From: Candidatus Phaeomarinibacter sp.
GTDB lineage: Bacteria; Pseudomonadota; Alphaproteobacteria; CGMCC-115125
Direction: 5' to 3'
DNA: 5,154 nt
Assembly: GCA_028279995.1 (NCBI GenBank)
Contig: JANQMQ010000587.1
Coordinates: 1 to 5,154 of the forward strand
Positions 1 through 4,101 of this stretch are shown here, in pieces; position 1 is the stretch's first letter, and the number at the start of each line of letters is the position of its first letter. The notes under the pieces were generated by a model. The model ran no database searches. It was not told where the DNA came from and worked only from the letters and a program-made list of their open reading frames with translations. A program made the position numbers and the translations under genes.

Positions 1-2
1 CA

Positions 3-197
3 TCAACCGGCCTGCCCGTCGCCGCCGTATTCGGGGCGGATGATCCGACCGTCCTGCCAACCAGTGCAGACAAGCTGCGCGACCTGGTGCCGGACGCCGA
101 CGTCCACATGCTCGAGAACGCCGACCATGGGCTCAACTACAAGCGGTTTGAGACCTCAAACCCGCTGCTGGCGGACTTCTTCAGGCCCGGGACCTAG
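3..197 (+). CDS. Alpha/beta-hydrolase, C-terminal fragment (5' end outside window)
   Basis: The last 64 codons of a gene that enters from the left; bases 1-2 belong to a split codon. The fragment opens with a strand, PVAAVFGADDPTV, which is the usual place of the catalytic acid in alpha/beta-hydrolases (Asp13 or Asp14 of the fragment). It continues with a helix and a second strand, DVHMLENADHGLN, where His42 fits the catalytic histidine of the triad. It closes with a short amphipathic helix ending in LLADFF. This order and spacing match the C-terminal third of many esterase, lipase and dienelactone-hydrolase-like proteins. The nucleophile and oxyanion-hole motifs lie outside the window, so substrate and subfamily cannot be called. 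The fold call is fairly secure; any enzymatic name would be a guess. Confidence 0.8.
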   Translation, partial: STGLPVAAVFGADDPTVLPTSADKLRDLVPDADVHMLENADHGLNYKRFETSNPLLADFFRPGT

Positions 198-218
198 CCC
201 TTGCGGCAGGGGTCCCGG
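187..218 (+). terminator. Strong hairpin spanning the hydrolase stop codon
   Basis: CCGGGACC (187-194) is perfectly complementary to GGTCCCGG (211-218), an 8-bp G+C-rich stem. A small inner stem (GCC 197-199 with GGC 205-207) lies in the loop. The TAG stop (195-197) sits inside the structure. No run of T follows, so it is not a textbook intrinsic terminator. It may instead stabilise the mRNA 3' end or assist factor-dependent termination. Confidence 0.45.
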
Positions 219-267
219 CGGCGGTAGAAGATGGCATCAGCAGTTACACATGCAGGGAATCCGAAAG

Positions 268-528
268 ATGGCCGGAGCAGTCGTACCCAAATTCAGAAAC
301 GACGAGGCGGTAGCGATTATCGAAGTCGGCGTGAAGGAATTTTACTGCACGGGCGCCAGCGCACCCCACGACCACCCGCATGTCTATCTGGACATGGGCG
401 CCGACGATGAGATCATCTGCCCCTACTGCTCAACACTCTACCGCCTGAACACATCCCTCAGGGCGACCGAAAGCATCCCGCCGACGGCCATTCTGATTCC
501 CGAACTGACGGGCGACGACCGGCGCTAG
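268..528 (+). CDS. CHCC zinc-finger domain protein (NDUFS6-like)
   Basis: An 86-residue soluble protein of the zf-CHCC family, which includes the mitochondrial complex I subunit NDUFS6 and many small alphaproteobacterial proteins. The visible zinc ligands are Cys27 (EFYCTGA), His36 in the conserved HPxVYL context, and the CPYC pair Cys51/Cys54. The family motif is therefore complete. About 30 residues follow the last cysteine, a fairly long tail for so small a family. I chose ATG 268 because AGGGA lies about nine bases upstream. An in-frame ATG at 250 would add six residues (MQGIRK) but has no clear ribosome-binding site, and the frame stays open further upstream without homology. A structural or assembly role connected with respiratory complex I is inferred from the family; no other complex I gene is visible here. 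Confidence 0.87.
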   Translation: MAGAVVPKFRNDEAVAIIEVGVKEFYCTGASAPHDHPHVYLDMGADDEIICPYCSTLYRLNTSLRATESIPPTAILIPELTGDDRR

Positions 529-555
529 CCTCACCTGCTTCAGACCACCGCTTAC

Positions 556-577
556 GCTTCAGGTAATTGGCCGAAGC
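556..577 (+). other. Possible mRNA hairpin between zinc-finger and DUF2834 genes
   Basis: GCTTC (556-560) pairs with GAAGC (573-577). After a bulged A, GG (562-563) pairs with CC (571-572) around a seven-base loop. An alternative pairing, CAGGT (560-564) with ACCTG (578-582), uses overlapping bases. No T-run follows. It could be a weak terminator for the zinc-finger gene or leader structure for the next one. The rest of 529-627 shows no recognisable site apart from the ribosome-binding site before 628. Confidence 0.25.
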
Positions 578-627
578 ACCTGATCTCCCGATGTTGGACG
601 CACAAGCGACACCACCGGGAGACACAC

Positions 628-942
628 ATGTCACGCAAGACGCTCTATCTCGCCCTGACGATCATCGGCATCATCATGCCGTACATCTATTTCGTGCCGT
701 GGTTTCTGGACAATCCCGGCGATATTGTAGGCTTTCTGACACTGGCGACCGCCAACCCCATCGCGACCATGCTGACATGGGACATTCTCATCTCGGCGCT
801 TGTGCTTGTGGTGTTTGCTCTCGGCCATCTGACGCAGCTTGGTACCGGCAAGATCGTCATGGTCATCGCCAGCACCTTCCTGATCGGAGTCTCTTGCGGC
901 CTGCCCTTGCTGCTTTACTTCCGCGAAGGAGAGAATGCCTAA
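628..942 (+). CDS. DUF2834-type small integral membrane protein
   Basis: A 104-residue inner-membrane protein with three predicted hydrophobic helices at about residues 6-24, 52-70 and 76-97. The pattern fits the DUF2834 family: an early helix with a proline (IIMPYIYFVPWF), a WDILISALV motif opening helix 2, and a C-terminal GVSCGLPLLLYFRE segment before a short charged tail. The function of the family is unknown. ATG 628 is preceded by CGGGAGA about six bases upstream, which supports the start. Its 3' end overlaps a broken short frame beginning at 935. A second copy of its C-terminal 20 residues occurs at 2256-2315. Family assignment comes from recalled sequence pattern; membrane topology is directly visible. 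Confidence 0.8.
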   Translation: MSRKTLYLALTIIGIIMPYIYFVPWFLDNPGDIVGFLTLATANPIATMLTWDILISALVLVVFALGHLTQLGTGKIVMVIASTFLIGVSCGLPLLLYFREGENA

Positions 943-1072
943 AGGCGCACAAGGGCTGTGGATTCTGATAGCTGCCCTGAGCCTTGTGTAACTTGTCTTT
1001 GTAACGGCGCTGTCGCAATTTCGTGCGGTATTTTACTCCCTGCCGGACAACATAGCTGACGTCTCTCCATGA
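935..1072 (+). pseudogene. Remnant short membrane-anchor frame with in-frame TAA
   Basis: ATG 935 overlaps the stop of the DUF2834 gene by eight bases and lies just after AAGGAG (926-931), an arrangement typical of a translationally coupled next gene. The frame encodes 18 residues rich in hydrophobics (GLWILIAALSLV), then TAA at 989-991. After that it continues in frame with LVFVTALSQFRAVFYSLP and further residues to a TGA at 1070-1072. Read through the TAA it would be one uninterrupted transmembrane segment in a 45-codon product. This suggests a gene start inactivated by a nonsense change and truncated downstream. I do not recognise the family. It could also be a real 18-residue peptide or chance reading. 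Confidence 0.35.
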
Positions 1073-1128
1073 GGCGGGCGCTTGTTCCAGGCAGCCAGAT
1101 ATTTGGCCGACACGGCAAAAGGAACAGC

Positions 1129-1338
1129 ATGCGCACTCTGAAAACATACGACGACTGGAAGCATTGCATTACAGAACTCTGCGGCATCCCTCTCACGCCA
1201 TCCTATGTGGAAGAACGACTGGCGGCGCTTCGTAACCCTCAAGACGACAAGACACGGAAGTTCGTCGCGACCTGGGGCGAGGCCCACCTTGCATGTGTAA
1301 TCGGTTGGTTCGAGCAGGCGGAGCGCGACGTACGATGA
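1129..1338 (+). CDS. Small conserved-looking protein coupled to the deacetylase
   Basis: A 69-residue soluble, probably alpha-helical protein with no signal peptide or membrane segment. I do not recognise a named domain. Visible features are YDDWKHCITELCGIPLTPSY near the N-terminus, a charged middle segment (ERLAALRNPQDDKTRKF) and a GEAHLACVIGWFEQAE helix at the C-terminus. ATG 1129 is preceded by AAAGGAA at ideal spacing, which is why this start is preferred over the in-frame ATG at 1069. The stop overlaps the start of the next gene as ATGA (1335-1338), so the two are very likely co-translated, and a role with that hydrolase is a reasonable inference. The 186 bases upstream (943-1128) hold only the remnant frame at 935-1072; I see no convincing promoter. 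Confidence 0.72.
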   Translation: MRTLKTYDDWKHCITELCGIPLTPSYVEERLAALRNPQDDKTRKFVATWGEAHLACVIGWFEQAERDVR

Positions 1339-2240
1339 AACTCAAGACTCATGGCCGCTACGATTACAGCCCCCTCCCCGGACGGCCTCACTACGAATGG
1401 CCCGACGGCAAACGCCTTGCTTTCTACGTCGCCGTCAATGTGGAGCATTTTCACTTCGGCGAGGGGCTGGGACACACACCGTCCTATGCAACACCCCAGC
1501 CCGATGTGAGGAATTATGGCTGGCGAGACTATGGTTTGCGCGTCGGAATCTGGCGGCTCTTCGACCTCTTCGACGAATTGGAGATGCCGGCCTGCCTTTT
1601 GGTCAATTCCACCGTCTATGACTATGCACCGCAGATCCTTGAGCGTGCGCGCGCAAGGGGTGACGAGATTGTCGCGCACGGCCGCACGAACTCGGAACGC
1701 CAGGGTGATCTCGATGAATCAGACGAGCGCGCATTGATCGCTGAAACGACGGATACGATCACTCAACATGAAGGCACCGCACCACGGGGCTGGTTGGGGC
1801 CCTGGATTTCAGAGACCGGCGTGACCCCCGACCTGCTCAAAGAGGCAGGCTATTCCTATGTCATGGATTGGCCGCTCGATGACCAGCCGGTCTGGCTTAC
1901 GACACGCGCCGGTCCGCTGCTGGCGATGCCCTACCCAGTGGAAATCAACGACGCACCGGCGATGCTCACTCGCCACCACACGGCTGCGGACTTTACCGGC
2001 ATGATCGTCGATCAGTTCGACGAGATGCTTCGTCAGTCGGCCAAGCAGCCGCTCGTCTGCTCGATCTCACTTCACACGCCCATCGTCGGACAGCCCTTCC
2101 GGTTCGCCCAGCTCCGACGTGCGCTTCAGCACATCCGAACGCATGCCGACAGTGAACACGTATGGTTCACGCGGCCGAGCGCGATTGCAGATCACGTCGT
2201 GAATCTGCCGCAAGGCGTGGTGCCCGGCTCACAGGCATAG
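1335..2240 (+). CDS. Polysaccharide deacetylase / PuuE-like hydrolase
   Basis: A 301-residue cytoplasmic protein (no signal peptide) of the polysaccharide-deacetylase (NodB-fold) superfamily. Its layout resembles the PuuE allantoinase/cyclic-imidase-like branch rather than secreted chitin or peptidoglycan deacetylases. Visible landmarks are FYVAVNVEHF (29-38), replacing the usual TFDD strand; NYGWRDYGLRVGIWRLFDLF (60-79); the EIVAHGRTNSE segment (111-121), equivalent to the metal motif; RGWLGPWISE (151-160); a DWPLDDQPVWL stretch (178-188); and SLHTPIVGQPFRF (245-257). The canonical HxxxH metal pair reads His115-x3-Asn119, so metal binding may be altered or absent. Length is usual for this branch (about 300). 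The start is fixed by the ATGA overlap with the small upstream gene. Likely chemistry is hydrolysis of a C-N bond in an amide or cyclic ureide; the substrate is unknown and no other purine-catabolism gene is visible. Confidence 0.85.
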   Translation: MKLKTHGRYDYSPLPGRPHYEWPDGKRLAFYVAVNVEHFHFGEGLGHTPSYATPQPDVRNYGWRDYGLRVGIWRLFDLFDELEMPACLLVNSTVYDYAPQILERARARGDEIVAHGRTNSERQGDLDESDERALIAETTDTITQHEGTAPRGWLGPWISETGVTPDLLKEAGYSYVMDWPLDDQPVWLTTRAGPLLAMPYPVEINDAPAMLTRHHTAADFTGMIVDQFDEMLRQSAKQPLVCSISLHTPIVGQPFRFAQLRRALQHIRTHADSEHVWFTRPSAIADHVVNLPQGVVPGSQA

Positions 2241-2243
2241 ACA

Positions 2244-2315
2244 TTGAAAATACTCATCGTCATCTCCTGCAGCCTGCCGTTGCTGCTCCACTTACGTGAA
2301 AGCGAAACCGCGTGA
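2244..2315 (+). pseudogene. C-terminal stump of a second DUF2834 gene
   Basis: Reading from a TTG at 2244, 23 codons run to TGA 2313-2315. The last 20 residues, starting LIVISCSLPLLL and ending RESETA, align without gaps to the last 20 residues of the protein at 628-942 (LIGVSCGLPLLL to REGENA). By eye 13 of 20 residues and about 43 of 60 bases agree, with many differences at third codon positions. Both segments end at the same place. This is therefore most simply the 3' end of a diverged paralogue whose 5' part was lost where the deacetylase gene now ends (2240). The TGA overlaps the next gene's GTG start, so the stump could still be translated from the TTG as a coupling peptide. Confidence 0.6.
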
Positions 2316-2758
2316 CCTCCCGCCACCTCCTCATGGCCCTGTCTGTTGCATTCGGGGCCATGGGGCTTTTTTTCGTCCTGTCGCCAAGCGTCACATTGAG
2401 CTTCTTCGACTGGATGGTCTATGGCGGCACGGACGCGAGCCCGGTGCCCGCCTCCCTCATGGCAGGAGAAACACGCCGCTATGCGGGCTTCATCTACCAG
2501 GTACTCGGCGCGGTTATCTTCGGCTGGGCGATCCTGCTTACGCTTGTTGCCCGGGGTCCTGAAAAAGCAGAGACGTCCCCGGACAGGATCAGCGGCTGGA
2601 TGTGGCGGTGTCTTGCCCTGTCCTTAGGCGGCTGGTTCGTTCTGGATACGTCCATGTCACTTGTCACGGGCTTTTGGCAGAACGCGGTGTTCAACACCCT
2701 ATTCGGCATCAGCGCGGCAGTGCCATTGCTGCTGTGGAGACGCAGGCTGATCAGCTAA
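2312..2758 (+). CDS. Four-helix integral membrane protein of unknown function
   Basis: A 148-residue inner-membrane protein with hydrophobic segments at about residues 6-24, 58-80, 98-118 and 126-142. A periplasmic or cytoplasmic loop follows helix 1 (residues 35-57), and a charged linker (81-95, RGPEKAETSPDRISG) joins helices 2 and 3. It ends in LLWRRRLIS, a positive tail suggesting a cytoplasmic C-terminus. I do not recognise the family with confidence; size and four-helix layout resemble small DUF4345/DUF2834-like proteins. The start is GTG 2312, chosen because it forms a GTGA overlap with the upstream DUF2834 stump; there is no strong ribosome-binding site. The next in-frame start (ATG, residue 8) would cut into helix 1. 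The overlap suggests that an intact DUF2834 gene once preceded it in an operon. Confidence 0.72.
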   Translation: MTSRHLLMALSVAFGAMGLFFVLSPSVTLSFFDWMVYGGTDASPVPASLMAGETRRYAGFIYQVLGAVIFGWAILLTLVARGPEKAETSPDRISGWMWRCLALSLGGWFVLDTSMSLVTGFWQNAVFNTLFGISAAVPLLLWRRRLIS

Positions 2759-2759
2759 A

Positions 2760-2772
2760 TCGCCGCAGGCGA
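2760..2772 (+). terminator. Short hairpin after the membrane-protein gene
   Basis: TCGCC (2760-2764) pairs with GGCGA (2768-2772) around a GCA loop two bases after the stop codon, followed by CGGTTTCA. The stem is only five base pairs and the T-run only three, so termination would be weak. It sits between the membrane gene and the LexA-controlled promoter. Confidence 0.25.
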
Positions 2773-2782
2773 CGGTTTCAGG

Positions 2783-2811
2783 TTGCCAACTACCCAAGAA
2801 GAACAAATAGT
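2783..2811 (+). promoter_or_regulatory. Sigma70-type promoter of the DNA-repair operon
   Basis: TTGCCA (2783-2788) matches the -35 consensus at five of six bases. AATAGT (2806-2811) matches the -10 consensus at four of six. They are separated by exactly 17 bases. Transcription would begin near 2818, giving a leader of about 27 bases before ATG 2845. The LexA box overlaps the -10 element, as expected for a repressed SOS promoter. Confidence 0.6.
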
Positions 2812-2815
2812 GAAC
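2801..2815 (+). promoter_or_regulatory. LexA (SOS) box, alphaproteobacterial direct-repeat type
   Basis: GAAC (2801-2804), seven A/T-rich bases (AAATAGT), then GAAC (2812-2815). On the other strand this reads GTTCACTATTTGTTC, an exact match to the GTTC-N7-GTTC operator known for LexA in Alphaproteobacteria. It lies 30 bases before the start of the radical SAM repair gene and covers its predicted -10 element, so LexA binding would block transcription until DNA damage. I saw no other exact copy in the window. Confidence 0.8.
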
Positions 2816-2844
2816 TTTCTATTCTCTCTCTTGGTCCGCGCCAG

Positions 2845-4101
2845 ATGCCCCGCCCCGTCAAACCCATTCAACAGCGTCTCGCCATATTGGCCGATGCCGC
2901 CAAATATGATGCTTCCTGCGCCTCAAGTGGCGCTGGAAACAGGACGTCGCTGAAGTCTGGCGGCATCGGCTCGACCGAAGGCATGGGCATCTGCCACGCC
3001 TACGCCCCGGACGGGCGCTGCATCTCCCTGCTGAAGATCCTGCTGACCAACGCATGCATCTATGACTGCGCGTACTGCATCAACCGGGTTTCGAGCAATG
3101 TGGAGCGGGCCGCGTTCACGCCCGCCGAAATTGCCGACCTCACAATGGCGTTCTATCGGCGCAACTATATTGAAGGGCTGTTCCTGTCGTCCGGCATCAT
3201 CCGCTCGTCGGACTACACGATGGAGCTGATGCTGGACGCGATCCGCCGCCTGCGCCGGGAGCACAAGTTCGGCGGCTACATCCATATCAAGACCATTCCA
3301 GAATGCGCGCCGGATCTGCTGACCGAGGCCGGAAAGCTGGCGGACCGCATGTCCATCAATGTCGAACTGCCGACCCCGGCAGGCCTCTCCCGGCTGGCGC
3401 CTGAGAAGAACGCCGGCACCATCCGCAAGGCCATGGGGGCGCTCCGCATACAGATTGATGATGCGGTGGCAGCCCGAAAAGACAAGGCGCTGCGGCGCGC
3501 CAAGCCGCCCCGCTTTGCCCCCGGCGGTCAGTCGACACAGATGATTGTAGGCGCAGATGACGCAGACGACGCCACGATCCTCAGGACCAGTGCAGGGCTG
3601 TATGCAGGCTATGGTCTGCGGCGGGTCTACTACTCCGCCTTCAGCCCCATTCCCACACCGTCCGTTACCCTGCCGGCAAAACCGCCTCCGCTACAACGCG
3701 AGCACCGGCTGTATCAAGCCGATTGGCTGCACCGCTTTTATGGTTTCGAGATGCCGGAAATCGAGTCCGCCACCCGAGGCGGCATGCTGGATTTGGATAT
3801 CGACCCCAAGCTCGCCTGGGCACTGAACAACCGCGGAAAGTTCCCGGTGGACGTCAACCGGGCAGACAAGGCCATGCTGTTGCGCATCCCCGGTATTGGG
3901 ACCACGGCGGTCAGCGCCATTCTCAGGACTCGGCGACATAGATCACTGCGGCTGAGTGATCTCGGCAAGATGACCCGTACGTTGAAACGTGCCCTGCCCT
4001 TTCTCATCGCAGCCGACTGGCAGCCTGGCAAGCTGCTGGATGCCTCGGGCCTTGAAGCCTCCCTGCGCAAGCCAAAGCAGCTGGACATGTTCGCGCCATG
4101 A
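2845..4101 (+). CDS. Putative DNA modification/repair radical SAM protein
   Basis: A 418-residue cytoplasmic protein of the radical SAM family found next to uracil-DNA-glycosylase genes (TIGR03916 type). The [4Fe-4S]/SAM motif is CIYDCAYC: Cys71, Cys75, Cys78 (CX3CX2C). Conserved stretches include LADAAKYDASCASSG (15-29), GICHAYAPDGRCISLLKILL (48-67), YRRNYIEGLFLSSGI (104-118) and INVELP (171-176). Extra cysteines at 25, 50 and 59 could serve a second function. A helix-hairpin-helix DNA-binding motif lies near 336-362 (VDVNRADKAMLLRIPGIGTT), and the protein ends in QLDMFAP. The reaction is not known; the domains imply radical chemistry on DNA or a DNA-repair partner. ATG 2845 gives the usual family length. 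The open frame extends upstream to ATG 2602, but that would overlap the membrane gene and bypass the promoter. There is no clear ribosome-binding site at 2845. It overlaps the next gene by ATGA. Confidence 0.92.
   Translation: MPRPVKPIQQRLAILADAAKYDASCASSGAGNRTSLKSGGIGSTEGMGICHAYAPDGRCISLLKILLTNACIYDCAYCINRVSSNVERAAFTPAEIADLTMAFYRRNYIEGLFLSSGIIRSSDYTMELMLDAIRRLRREHKFGGYIHIKTIPECAPDLLTEAGKLADRMSINVELPTPAGLSRLAPEKNAGTIRKAMGALRIQIDDAVAARKDKALRRAKPPRFAPGGQSTQMIVGADDADDATILRTSAGLYAGYGLRRVYYSAFSPIPTPSVTLPAKPPPLQREHRLYQADWLHRFYGFEMPEIESATRGGMLDLDIDPKLAWALNNRGKFPVDVNRADKAMLLRIPGIGTTAVSAILRTRRHRSLRLSDLGKMTRTLKRALPFLIAADWQPGKLLDASGLEASLRKPKQLDMFAP

Noticed and set aside
40..267. Upstream extension of the zinc-finger gene to an ATG at 40
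   Set aside because: The extra 76 residues lie in another frame of the hydrolase gene, are rich in Ser/Thr/Arg/Pro/Gly without domain character, and the ribosome-binding site points to 268.
999..1034. Possible promoter before the 69-residue gene (TTGTAA and TATTTT)
   Set aside because: The two elements are 24 bases apart, too far for a normal sigma70 promoter, and no better pair is visible.
1239..1679. 146-codon antisense reading frame
   Set aside because: Opposite the deacetylase gene, whose family motifs are clear on the + strand; the antisense product has no recognisable pattern.
1687..1697. Two GAAC copies resembling a LexA box
   Set aside because: They are separated by only three bases, not seven, and lie inside the deacetylase coding sequence.
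2602..2844. Longer radical SAM protein starting at 2602
   Set aside because: It would overlap the four-helix membrane gene by over 150 bases, the extension is unlike the family, and it runs through the promoter and LexA box. The family N-terminus starts at 2845.
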